Under the pieces are notes generated by a model. That model had not been told where the DNA came from. It made no database searches and saw nothing but the letters and a program-made list of their open reading frames with translations. The position numbers and the translations under genes are program-made. 64,000 nucleotides of DNA from Ottowia oryzae (GTDB lineage: Bacteria > Pseudomonadota > Gammaproteobacteria > Burkholderiales > Burkholderiaceae_C): NCBI RefSeq assembly GCF_003008535.1, contig NZ_CP027666.1, forward strand, positions 2,407,501 to 2,471,500, in the 5' to 3' direction. Position 1 is the stretch's first letter; each line of letters opens with the position of its first letter. Below are positions 43,103 to 51,997 of this stretch, piece after piece.

Positions 43103-44038
43103 ATGCACCATCTCGCCCAGGCCATTGCGTCGATGCCTTTGTGCCATGAGGCCGTGCGCCTGTTTCACGGACGCGGCGGCTGCTTTGCGGGCGAAGAGCA
43201 CCTGACGCTCGACGCCTTTCCGCCCGCGCTGGTGTTGACCAGCTTCAAGGCGATGACCGAAGCAGAGCTGGCCGAGGTGGGCGGCCTGCTTCAAGCGCGC
43301 TGGTCGGCATTGGCGGCGCCGGAGCCGCTGACCTGGGTGTACCAATGCCGCCAGCCCGGTGGCGTGATCGACACACGGTTGATGGCCGGCAGCGTCCCAG
43401 ATCCCCATCAGGTGCGTGAGGCTGGTGCCGACTACCGCGTGCAGGTGCTGCGCGGCCAGAACCACGGCCTGTTTCTGGACATGTCGGCGGGTCGGCGCTG
43501 GGTACGTGATTTTTCCGCAGAGTTCAAGGCGCGGGAAGGGCGCGGCGCGCGGGTGCTGAACTTGTTTGCCTACACCTGCGCCTTCAGCGTGTCTGCGCTG
43601 CAGGGCGGGGCGGCGCAGGTGGTCAATATCGACATGGCGCGCGGCACATTGGCCACGGGGCAGCAGAACCATCAGCTGAACGGCCTGCAAGGGGCTCTGT
43701 TCTGGCCGCACGACGTGTTCACCACCTGGGGCAAGATCGCGCGCCATGGCCCGTATGACTTGGTGGTGGCCGACCCGCCCAGCTATCAAAAAGGCAGCTT
43801 TGTCGCCACCAAAGACTACCCACGCCTGATGCGCCGCTTGCCGGATCTTCTGCGGCCGGGCGGTCACGCGCTGCTGTGCCTCAACGCGCCGGAGCTGGGC
43901 ATGGATTTCCTGGTAGACAACGCCCTCAAGGAAGCGCCGGAGATCCGCTTTGTCCAAAGGCTGGCCAATCCGCCAGTGTTTGCGGACGTCGATGCGGAGC
44001 GGGCGCTGAAAGTCGGCTGGTTCATGCGGCCTGTGTAG
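43103..44038 (+). CDS. RlmI-like SAM-dependent methyltransferase
   Basis: Methyltransferase of 311 aa of the RlmI-like Rossmann group. The SAM-binding motif I region is LNLFAYTCAFSVSALQGGAA (about residues 153-172), followed by VVNIDMARG. The catalytic segment VVADPPSYQKGSF carries the DPPSY motif used for methylation of nucleobases (Cys- or base-directed). It lacks the PUA domain of E. coli RlmI. The probable target is rRNA. ATG 43103 is chosen over GTG 43100. It is close after cycA on the same strand. Confidence 0.85.
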   Translation: MHHLAQAIASMPLCHEAVRLFHGRGGCFAGEEHLTLDAFPPALVLTSFKAMTEAELAEVGGLLQARWSALAAPEPLTWVYQCRQPGGVIDTRLMAGSVPDPHQVREAGADYRVQVLRGQNHGLFLDMSAGRRWVRDFSAEFKAREGRGARVLNLFAYTCAFSVSALQGGAAQVVNIDMARGTLATGQQNHQLNGLQGALFWPHDVFTTWGKIARHGPYDLVVADPPSYQKGSFVATKDYPRLMRRLPDLLRPGGHALLCLNAPELGMDFLVDNALKEAPEIRFVQRLANPPVFADVDAERALKVGWFMRPV

Positions 44039-44065
44039 CTGCCCTGCCACGGGCACCGCGCCGAG

Positions 44066-44878
44066 CTATTGGGGCCGGAAGTCGTCCTTCACCGCTTCCA
44101 TGGTTTTGCGCTCCACCCAGCCGGGCGCCAGCAGCTTCATCCACCGGCCAAAGCGCGCCTTGGCGGTCATGACGCATTCGCGCTGGCGCGCGTCCACCGC
44201 CTTGCGCATCAGGCGCACGCAGGTCTCTACAGGCATCATCCCTTCCTCACGAAGGCCGCTCACGCCGGCCTGTTGGCCTTGCGCGTTGAAGCCGTGCAGA
44301 CGAATGGCTGTGTCCACCACGCCGGGGTAAACCACGGTGACGGACACTCCCAGCGGCTTGACTTCGGCGCGCAGCGCTTCCAGCATGCCCGCCACGGCGA
44401 ACTTGCTGCCGCTGTACGCCGTGCGGCCCGGCACGCCGAACAGGCCTGCGTGCGATGACACGCCCACGATGCGGCCCTTGCTGGCGATCAGGTGTGGCAG
44501 CGCGGCATAGGTGCACCACAGGGTGCCCCAGTAGTTCACGCGCATCAGGTACTCGTACCAATCCAGCTTGTCGGGCGGCACCTCGCGCAACAGCGCGTGC
44601 GCTGAAAGCCCGGCGTTGTTGTAGAGCGTGTCGATTCGCCCGAAGCGTTGGGCGGCCACGGCGATGAGGCGGTCGCAGTCGGCGCGCACCGAAACATCCG
44701 CCATGACCCATTCGACGTGGGCGCCCAGCCGGGTGCACTCGTCTGCAACGGCCCGCAGTTTTTCTTCGCTGCGCGCGGCCAATATCAGCCCGGCGCGTTC
44801 GCGGCGGACGGTGGCGAGCTGGCGCGCCAATTCGGCGCCAATGCCGTCGGAGGCGCCGGTGATCACCGTGACGATCAT
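44066..44878 (-). CDS. Short-chain dehydrogenase/reductase (SDR)
   Basis: Classical SDR of 270 aa. The cofactor motif TGASDGIG is at residues 8-15 and NNAG at about 89-92. The catalytic Ser is in VSSHAG, with YSGSK carrying the Tyr and Lys near 154-158. The Arg in AARSEEK suggests NADP preference. Its start overlaps the end of the BASS transporter gene by 4 bp (ATGA), and with the aldolase-like gene it forms a three-gene minus-strand operon. The substrate is unknown. Confidence 0.92.
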   Translation of the reverse strand: MIVTVITGASDGIGAELARQLATVRRERAGLILAARSEEKLRAVADECTRLGAHVEWVMADVSVRADCDRLIAVAAQRFGRIDTLYNNAGLSAHALLREVPPDKLDWYEYLMRVNYWGTLWCTYAALPHLIASKGRIVGVSSHAGLFGVPGRTAYSGSKFAVAGMLEALRAEVKPLGVSVTVVYPGVVDTAIRLHGFNAQGQQAGVSGLREEGMMPVETCVRLMRKAVDARQRECVMTAKARFGRWMKLLAPGWVERKTMEAVKDDFRPQ

Positions 44879-45753
44879 GAATGAACCCCTTGAGCCACCT
44901 TGCGCCGCAAAACCGTCAGGCCGAAGAGGGTGGCCGTGATGTACATGACGATGGAATACAGGGCCGCCGGCAGTGCCATCTCGAAGTTGTTGAGCAGCGA
45001 CAGCGCGATGTACAGCGCCAGCGTTGAGTTGTGGATGCCAATCTCATAGCAGATGGCGGTGGCCATCGACTTGTCCAGCCCGGCGGCGCGGCTCAGGAAA
45101 TAGCCCGCGCCCAGGCTGACGAGGTTGAACACCACCACCGCCGGGCCGATGGTGGCCAGGCCCGCCGCCAGAGCGGACGATTCCTTGGCGATGGCGATCA
45201 GCGCAAACGCCAGCAGCACCAGGGCGCTGAACAGCTTGAACGGCTTTTCAGCGCGCAGCGCCAGCGCTGGCCTGCGGGCGCCCACCAGCATGCCCAGCGC
45301 CACGGGGACGATCACCACCGCCACCACTTCCACCACCTTCTGCCACTGCAGCGACACAGCGTTGCCCTGATCGCTCAAGAAGTAGGCCAGCGACAGATTG
45401 ACGACCAGCGGCAGCGTGACGATCGACAACACCGTATTGATCGCCGTCAGCGAGATGTTCATCGCCACATTGCCGCCAAACAGGTGGCTGAAAAGGTTGG
45501 CCGATATGCCGCCCGGCGAAGCCGCCAGCAGCATCAGCCCCACCGCAAAGACCGGCGACAGCCCGAGCGCCCGGGCGATCGCAAAGCAGGCCAGCGGCAA
45601 CAGCACGACCTGCAGACCCAGCGCGATAAACACCGCTTTCGGGTGGCGCGCCAAACGGCGGAAATCCTCCAGGCTGAGCGACAGGCCCAGCCCGAACATG
45701 ACCAGGGCCAGCGCGCCCAAGAGCAGGCGGGGCAGAAGCTGCAGGAAGTCCAT
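44875..45753 (-). CDS. Bile acid:sodium symporter (BASS) family transporter
   Basis: Membrane protein of 292 aa with about nine to ten helices. Family features: LMLLAASPGGISANLFSHLF (about 93-112), NISLTAINTVLSIVTLPLVV, and CYEIGIHNSTLALYIALSLL near 235-254. Members carry organic anions such as keto acids, pantoate or pyruvate with sodium. It is the middle gene of the class II aldolase/BASS/SDR operon, so the operon may import and process an organic acid. Confidence 0.92.
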   Translation of the reverse strand: MDFLQLLPRLLLGALALVMFGLGLSLSLEDFRRLARHPKAVFIALGLQVVLLPLACFAIARALGLSPVFAVGLMLLAASPGGISANLFSHLFGGNVAMNISLTAINTVLSIVTLPLVVNLSLAYFLSDQGNAVSLQWQKVVEVVAVVIVPVALGMLVGARRPALALRAEKPFKLFSALVLLAFALIAIAKESSALAAGLATIGPAVVVFNLVSLGAGYFLSRAAGLDKSMATAICYEIGIHNSTLALYIALSLLNNFEMALPAALYSIVMYITATLFGLTVLRRKVAQGVHS

Positions 45754-45767
45754 GGTGGGCTCGCGGC

Positions 45768-46520
45768 TCAGTCTGCGTAGCCAGGCAGCTCGCGGTCCAG
45801 CCGGCGCAGCAGCGCGGGCCAGGCGATCTGCGCGCCCTGGTCGGCCGTGACGTGCTTGAGCACCTGGGCCATGCCCACCAGGATGCGCGGATCAACGTGA
45901 ATCAGCTCACTGCCGCCAGACTGCGCATCGATCTGGATTCGGCAGGCGTTCTCCAGCGTGTACATCGCCAGGAAGGCCTCTGCCACGCTGGCGCCGACGG
46001 TCAGCAGGCCGTGATTGCGCAGGATCAGAAAGCGCGCGTCGCCCAGGTCGGCGGCCAGGCGCGGCTTTTCATCGTCGCGCAGGGCCACGCCTTCGTAGCC
46101 GTGGTAGGCCAGCGAGGGCAGCACGAAGGTGCTTTGCTGGCTGATGGGCAGCAGGCCTTCCTTCTTGGCGCTGACCGCAATGCCGGCGCGGCTGTGGGTG
46201 TGCATCACGCAGCCCGCGTCTTCGCGCGCGGCGTGCACGCAACTGTGGATGGTGAAACCGGCTGGATTCACGGGGTAGGGGCTGTCGTGCAGCTTGTTGG
46301 CCTGCTGGTCGATGCGAATCAGGCTGGACGCGGTGATCTCTTCAAACAGCAGGCCGTAGGGGTTGATCAGAAACTGGTGCTCGGGCCCCGGGATGCGCGC
46401 GCTGATGTGGGTGAACACCAAATCGCTCCAGCCGTACAGCGACACAAGGCGGTAGGCGGCGGCAAGGTCTACACGCAGCTTCCATTCTTCGGGCGAAACC
46501 TGGTCTTTCATCGAGGGCAT
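45768..46520 (-). CDS. Class II aldolase/adducin family protein
   Basis: Protein of 250 aa. The zinc-site pattern of class II aldolases is visible: FTHISARIPGPEHQF, HTHSRAGIAV (His pair) and LRNHGLLTVG (third His). The catalytic acidic residue of fuculose-aldolase types is not obvious, as in the adducin-like branch, so the activity (aldolase, epimerase, decarboxylase) is open. First gene of the minus-strand operon with the BASS transporter and SDR, and divergent from a Crp-family regulator gene 137 bp away. Confidence 0.9.
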   Translation of the reverse strand: MPSMKDQVSPEEWKLRVDLAAAYRLVSLYGWSDLVFTHISARIPGPEHQFLINPYGLLFEEITASSLIRIDQQANKLHDSPYPVNPAGFTIHSCVHAAREDAGCVMHTHSRAGIAVSAKKEGLLPISQQSTFVLPSLAYHGYEGVALRDDEKPRLAADLGDARFLILRNHGLLTVGASVAEAFLAMYTLENACRIQIDAQSGGSELIHVDPRILVGMAQVLKHVTADQGAQIAWPALLRRLDRELPGYAD

Positions 46521-46657
46521 GGTGAGAGTCTCCTGAATATCTAAGGGGCGGCGCGGCCTGTGGTTGTCTTGCAGGCAGGGGCAACGCTGGCTGGGTCGAA
46601 GGGCACTGTAGGCATGCGCGGCCTGAATGAAATGTCAAAATCCAAACAATTAGGTGT

Positions 46658-47380
46658 TTGCCCCATGCCCGCCGCCACCCACCTGATGCCTTGCGCATCT
46701 GCGCCAGCAACCCCTGGTTTGCGAGCCTGCCCGCGCTGGAGCGCAGGCGACTGCTGGCTGCCGCCCGACCGTTGCGCTGCGCGCGCGGCGAGATGCTGTT
46801 CCGCTATGGCGATGCGGTGGACATGCGCAGCGACAGCCAGGGCGGCTTTTACGTGCTGCTGCATGGGGTGCTCAAGGCGTCCACCCTGAACGTGGAAGGG
46901 CGCGAGGCCATCTTCGTCGTGCTGCAGCCGGGCAACTGGTTTGGTGAACTCAGCGTGCTCGACGGCACCCCGCGCACTCACGACGTGACGGCGATGGAAG
47001 ACAGCCATCTGCTGAACGTGCCGCCCACGGCCTTTGCCGGGCTGATGCAGCGCCCCACCTTTGCGCGCGCCATCACCATGCTGCTGGCTGGGCGCGTGCG
47101 GGCGCTCTATGGCCTGGTGCAGGCCAGCACGCTGCACAGCACGCAGGGGCGCATCGCCTACCGCCTGGGCCGGCTGGCGCACGGCGACGCCACCCAGGCG
47201 CAGGCCAGCCAGCGCAGCGTGACCGTGTCGCAAGAGGCCTTGTCCATGATGCTGGGCATCACACGCCAAACCCTCAGCCGGGAGCTGCATGCGCTGGCCG
47301 ATGCGGGCCTGCTGCGCCTGCGCTACGGCCGCATCGACATCCTTCAGCCCGAGCACCCTCTGTTCGGCGAGTCGACCTAG
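46658..47380 (+). CDS. Crp/Fnr-family transcriptional regulator
   Basis: Regulator of about 240 aa. The cyclic-nucleotide-binding fold runs over about 25-140 (GEMLFRYGDAVD; NWFGELSVLDGTPRTHDVTA). The winged HTH is at about 190-225 (SQEALSMMLGITRQTLSREL). The Cys cluster of Fnr is absent. The start is unclear. No ATG occurs in frame; TTG 46658 has AGGTG directly before it, and TTG 46691 is another option. An ATG at 46664 exists only in another frame. It diverges from the aldolase/BASS/SDR operon, which may be its target. Confidence 0.85.
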   Translation: MPHARRHPPDALRICASNPWFASLPALERRRLLAAARPLRCARGEMLFRYGDAVDMRSDSQGGFYVLLHGVLKASTLNVEGREAIFVVLQPGNWFGELSVLDGTPRTHDVTAMEDSHLLNVPPTAFAGLMQRPTFARAITMLLAGRVRALYGLVQASTLHSTQGRIAYRLGRLAHGDATQAQASQRSVTVSQEALSMMLGITRQTLSRELHALADAGLLRLRYGRIDILQPEHPLFGEST

Positions 47381-47417
47381 GTCGACCGCCGCACCGATCC
47401 AGCCCCGCCTTCAGCGC

Positions 47418-50150
47418 TTATCGGCACGTATCGGCGCTTTTCAGCCGCCGCGCTGCTGCACCAATGGGCCGGGCAGCGCTGGCCCAGTCACCCCAAGGCG
47501 CGTTGCCGATGCGCAGGCGCGGCCCGATGGTGCCCACTGTCCAGTGCGCGCCGCCGGTCACGCGGGCCAGTTCGTCCCAGCCGATGGGCACCGATACGCC
47601 CATGCCGGGCCGGGCGCGGGCCGACCATGCAGCGGCGGTGGTCGCGCCCCGGCCGTTGCGCAGGTAGTCGGGGTAGATGCGGCCCACGCGGTTCTTGGGG
47701 CCGCTGATGGCGGTGAAGCGGTCGGGCATCAGGCGGGCCAGGTGTTCGGTCAGCGCGCGGCTGAAATCCTTCACCGCGTCCCAGTCGTAAAGGCGCTTGA
47801 TGGGCACCACCACGTGCAGCCCCTTGCCGCCGCTGGTCTTGAGGAAAGGCACCAGCGCCAGCTCGGTCAGCAGGGTGCGGGTGAGCTGCGCGGCTTCCTG
47901 CACCTTGGCCCAGGGCACGCCTTCGCCGGGGTCCAGGTCGATCACCAGGCGGTCGGGCCGCTCGATCTTGTCGGCGGTGGCGTTCCAGGTGTGCAGCTCG
48001 ACAGTGTTCATCTGCACCACGGCCAGCAGCGCCTGGGCGCTGTCGATGGCCATCAGCGGGGCATGGCCTGGGTCCAGCGCGGCGGGCAGCTGCGTCACCC
48101 CGGCCAGCGGCTGACCCTGCGCGTGCTTTTGAAAGAACAGCTCGCCCCCCAGCCCGTCCGGCGCGCGCAGCAAGGCCACCGGGCGGTGCAGCAGGTGCGG
48201 CTGGATGAGCGGCGCCACGGTGGCGTAGTAGCGCGCCAGATCCAGCTTGGTGGTGCCGCTGGCGGGGTCTATCACCCGCTCGGGGTGCGTCAGCTGCTGG
48301 CCGACCAGCACATTGTCAGAGTCCATGCTTGCTCCTGATTGAATAGCTGCTGGCGTAGGCTGCATCTGCGCCAGCGGCTGATTTGGTTTGTCAATTTGGG
48401 GTAGCACCACTTCGCTGGCGGCTTTGTCCTCGCGCAGGCCGCGGTACACCGCCTGCCGCACGTGACCTTGCGGAGTGATCCCTGCGTGGCGAACCTGTGC
48501 CACCAACTCGGGCTGCACCCACTGCACCCGCCCAGGCACCTGGTCGCCGGGCGCCAGTGGGCTGCTGCCTCGGTGAAGCGGTGCCAGGCGACGTTGCAGC
48601 GCGGCGAGCGCTGCGCCCGTGAAGCCGCTGCCAACGTTGCCAGCCCATCTCAACGGGCCTTGCGGGTGATCTGGGTCGTGTGCGGCCAGCACCAATGCGC
48701 CCAGATGGCCTTGGGCGGCGCGCGCGCCTTGGCCAGTGGTGAAGCCGGCGATGATGAATTCATCCTCTTGCCCGCATTTCAGCTTGATCCACGCGTCCGA
48801 CCGGCCGTTGCGGTAGGGCGCGTCCAGGCGCTTGCCGATCACCCCTTCCAGCCCCATGCCGCAGGCGCTGGCCAGCAGGCTGCGCGGCTCGGGCGGCAGC
48901 ACGGCGGACAGGCGCACCGTGCCGTTGCCGGCCAAGGCGGGCAGGGCAGCGACGAGGCGCGCGCGGCGTTCGGCCAGGGGCAAGTCGGTCAAATCGGTGC
49001 CGCGCAGCCACGGCGCGTCGAACAGGTAATAGACCAAATCGCCGGTTCGCCGCGCTTCAAACGCGCGCTGCAGCGCGGCAAAGTCGGGCATGCCGCTGGC
49101 GCCGGGCATCACGACTTCGCCGTCCAGCCAGCCGCCCGCCAAGCCCAGCGCAGCCAAGGCGCGCGCCACCTCGGGCATGCGCGCCGACCAGTCCAGCCCG
49201 TTGCGGGTGACCAGGCGCACGGCGCCAGTCGCGTCCACGCGGGCCAGCAGGCGATAGCCGTCGAACTTCATCTCCCACTGCCACGCGGCGGCGTCTTCAG
49301 GCGGTGCGCTGCGGGCTTGGGCGAGTTGCGGCGCTAAATCGGTGGGCAGGGCAGAAGCGCGTGCCGGGCGGGGTGCGGGGTTGGCCCGCGTCCGCTTTGC
49401 CTTGCCTGGTGCATCTGGCGTGGCGGAAGCCGTGTTTGCGGGCGTGTTTAAGGGCGGCGTCAAGGCGCCCGGCGGGCTTGCCGGTGCGGCGCGCGCGTCT
49501 TCATCTGACGGTCCCACCGAATCGGGCAGCGCATCGGTCACGCTGTAGGGCGGCGGGCGGGACTCACCGTCGCGGTCCTTGATCAGCAGCCAGGGCGGTT
49601 GCTTGGCGTTGGCGTCTTTCAGCCGCACCAGCGCCCAGCGGCCGCGCAGCTTGATGCCGTGCAGGTCAAACTTAAGGTGCCCTTTGGCCAGGCCCGCAAC
49701 CGGGTCGCCCACCGGCGACCAGCTGCCGCGGTCCCACACGATGACGCGGCCCGCGCCGTACTGCCCGGCGGGAATCTGCCCCTCGAACCGGTTGTAGGCG
49801 ATGGGGTGGTCTTCCACCTGCACGGCCAGGCGCTTGTCGGCCGGGTCCAGGCTGGGGCCCTTGGGCACGGCCCAGCTGTGCATGGTGCCGTCCAGCTCCA
49901 GCCGCAAGTCGTAGTGCAGGTGGCTGGCCCAGTGCTTTTGAATGACGTAGCGCAGCCCCTCTGCCGCTGGCGCAGCCACGGCGCCCTCGGGCTCTGGCGT
50001 GCGGCGGAAATCCCGCTTGGCGTGGTAGCGGGCCAGCGGGCTGGGTGGCGCGGATGCTTCAGATTTGGTAGCTCCTGGCGCAATCTGGACGGGCGCTGGC
50101 CGCGTTTTTTGTTGCGTAGACTTGGCCTTCGCACGGCGAGTAGCAGGCAT
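47418..50150 (-). CDS. ligD: ATP-dependent DNA ligase LigD (non-homologous end joining)
   Basis: Multidomain end-joining ligase of about 910 aa from ATG 50150. Order: phosphoesterase (about 30-170: YVIQKHWASHLHYDLRLELD; VKGPS-like WAVPKGPSLDP), ligase (about 240-500; catalytic Lys in MKFDGYRLLARVD near 294), then primase-polymerase (from about 618: LTHPERVIDP; VIDLDPGEGV; TSGGKGLHVVVPI). The frame continues to 50303 but would then overlap ku by over 100 bp in low-complexity sequence. Two dispersed repeats are in frame: one near the N-terminus, one in the ligase-polymerase linker. Partner of the adjacent Ku. Confidence 0.93.
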   Translation of the reverse strand: MPATRRAKAKSTQQKTRPAPVQIAPGATKSEASAPPSPLARYHAKRDFRRTPEPEGAVAAPAAEGLRYVIQKHWASHLHYDLRLELDGTMHSWAVPKGPSLDPADKRLAVQVEDHPIAYNRFEGQIPAGQYGAGRVIVWDRGSWSPVGDPVAGLAKGHLKFDLHGIKLRGRWALVRLKDANAKQPPWLLIKDRDGESRPPPYSVTDALPDSVGPSDEDARAAPASPPGALTPPLNTPANTASATPDAPGKAKRTRANPAPRPARASALPTDLAPQLAQARSAPPEDAAAWQWEMKFDGYRLLARVDATGAVRLVTRNGLDWSARMPEVARALAALGLAGGWLDGEVVMPGASGMPDFAALQRAFEARRTGDLVYYLFDAPWLRGTDLTDLPLAERRARLVAALPALAGNGTVRLSAVLPPEPRSLLASACGMGLEGVIGKRLDAPYRNGRSDAWIKLKCGQEDEFIIAGFTTGQGARAAQGHLGALVLAAHDPDHPQGPLRWAGNVGSGFTGAALAALQRRLAPLHRGSSPLAPGDQVPGRVQWVQPELVAQVRHAGITPQGHVRQAVYRGLREDKAASEVVLPQIDKPNQPLAQMQPTPAAIQSGASMDSDNVLVGQQLTHPERVIDPASGTTKLDLARYYATVAPLIQPHLLHRPVALLRAPDGLGGELFFQKHAQGQPLAGVTQLPAALDPGHAPLMAIDSAQALLAVVQMNTVELHTWNATADKIERPDRLVIDLDPGEGVPWAKVQEAAQLTRTLLTELALVPFLKTSGGKGLHVVVPIKRLYDWDAVKDFSRALTEHLARLMPDRFTAISGPKNRVGRIYPDYLRNGRGATTAAAWSARARPGMGVSVPIGWDELARVTGGAHWTVGTIGPRLRIGNAPWGDWASAARPIGAAARRLKSADTCR
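48338..48396 (+). repeat. Dispersed short repeat in the ligD ligase-polymerase linker (in frame)
   Basis: Has GATTGAATAGCTGCTGGCGT, then CTGCGCCAGCGGCTGATTTG. It is antisense to ligD, so ligD reads the reverse form: KPNQPLAQMQPTPAAIQSG. Confidence 0.8.
50059..50112 (+). repeat. Dispersed short repeat near the ligD N-terminus (in frame)
   Basis: Has AGATTTGGTAGCTCCTGGCG, then GGGCGCTGGCCGCGTTTTTT. ligD reads it as TRPAPVQIAPGATKSE, the same frame as in aceF, lpdA and mnmC. Confidence 0.75.
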
Positions 50151-50199
50151 CGCCGATGGGGCACCCGCCAGATCCGGCGTGCCCGACGCGGCCGGTGCC

Positions 50200-51165
50200 T
50201 CAGGCGCGCTTGCGCGCCGCGCGCGGCTTGGCTGCGGCTTTTTCAGCGGCTTTTTCTGCGGTCTTGGCGCTGGGCTTGGATCGGGTCGGCTGGCCATCGT
50301 CATCCTTCGCTGCGGCAGGCTCGGCGCCCTGCAGGCTGCGCTTGAGCAGTTCGGTCAGGTCGATGATCTCGGCGCCCGGCTTGGCGCTGCCGCCGCTGGC
50401 CGGTTCGACCTTTTCCACGCTTTGCACGTCGCCCGATTCGGCCTTTTGCCGCACCAGGCGCATGATTTCGTCCTTGAACGAGTCGCGAAAGCCGTCCGCG
50501 TCCCACGGTGCGGTCATCTCCTCGATCAGCTGCCGCGCCATCTTCAGCTCTGCTTCTTTCAGCCCCGCGGCTTTCACGCCGGCGGGCGGCAGCTTCAGCG
50601 CCTCGAACGAGCGGATTTCGCCGCCCCAGCGCAGCAGGTTCAGGATCAACGCCGGGCCGCTGGGCACCAGCACGGCCAGGTGCTGCTTGGTCTGGATGAC
50701 CACGCGGGCGATGCCCACCCGGCCTGTCTCCAGCAGCGCCTCGCGCAGCAGCGCGTACACCTTTTCGCCCCGGTTGATGGGCGCCAGGTAGTACGGGCGT
50801 TCCAGGTAGACGAAGGGGATTTCGCTGGCGTGGATGAAGGTCTCGATCTCGATCGTCTGCGTGGTCTTGGGGAAAGCCGCCTTAATCTCGTCGTTGCTCA
50901 GCACCACGTAGCGGCCGTCTTCCACTTCGATGCCCTTGACGATGTCGGCCGACGCGATTTCCTTGCCGGTCTTCTTGTTGATGCGCTTGTAGCCCACCGG
51001 CTGCATGGTGCGGCGGTCTAGCCAGTCAAAGTCGACCCCGCCGCTGGTGGTGGCGGTGTACAGCGCCACCGGTATGTGCACCAGCCCAAAGCTGATGGCG
51101 CCTTTCCACACCACGCGGGCGGGCGGCGTGGCGGCGGTTTCGTCGGGGGGAGCAGCGTCGGCCAT
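50200..51165 (-). CDS. ku: Non-homologous end joining protein Ku
   Basis: Bacterial Ku of 321 aa from ATG 51165. The homodimeric ring protein binds DNA ends and recruits LigD. The beta-barrel core is typical: VWKGAISFGLVHIPVALYTA, VDFDWLDRRTMQPVGYKRIN, EVEDGRYVVLSNDEIKAAFP, then PYYLAPINRGEKVYALLREA. The C-terminal tail is Lys/Ala-rich and basic, which helps DNA binding. It lies directly upstream of ligD on the same strand; the ku tail may overlap the ligD frame if ligD starts at 50303. The frame extends upstream to 51312, but that part is not conserved in style. Confidence 0.95.
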   Translation of the reverse strand: MADAAPPDETAATPPARVVWKGAISFGLVHIPVALYTATTSGGVDFDWLDRRTMQPVGYKRINKKTGKEIASADIVKGIEVEDGRYVVLSNDEIKAAFPKTTQTIEIETFIHASEIPFVYLERPYYLAPINRGEKVYALLREALLETGRVGIARVVIQTKQHLAVLVPSGPALILNLLRWGGEIRSFEALKLPPAGVKAAGLKEAELKMARQLIEEMTAPWDADGFRDSFKDEIMRLVRQKAESGDVQSVEKVEPASGGSAKPGAEIIDLTELLKRSLQGAEPAAAKDDDGQPTRSKPSAKTAEKAAEKAAAKPRAARKRA

Positions 51166-51339
51166 GGTGCGGGCGGGTTTGCGGTGCTGAAACCCTGCAC
51201 GGTAGGCGCGAAAGCGCGCCCGGGTTGTAGGACGGTGCCGGTTGGTGGGCGCGGCGGCTCGCGCGTGCCGCAGCGCGAAGCGGCTGCCGCCGGATCGCAC
51301 CCGGGCGATCAACTGGCCAGGCCGCCAGTCTGGCCGGGT

Positions 51340-51852
<513 letters not shown>

Positions 51853-51918
51853 GGCGCGATTGTGGCGCCAATGCGGCTGGCGCGGGCAACGGCAGCGAGG
51901 CTGAAAGGGCTAAGAGCC

Positions 51919-51970
51919 TAATCGGCCGCTGGCGCAGGTGCAGAAAGCGCTGGCAGCTATGAAAAAAGAA
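51919..51970 (-). repeat. Dispersed short repeat, reverse copy
   Basis: Has AATCGGCCGCTGGCGCAGGT, then AAAGCGCTGGCAGCTATGAA. Intergenic, between the EVE gene and the aminotransferase gene. Confidence 0.85.
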
Positions 51971-51997
51971 GCGGATCAGATCGCCCGGCTGGCGCCA

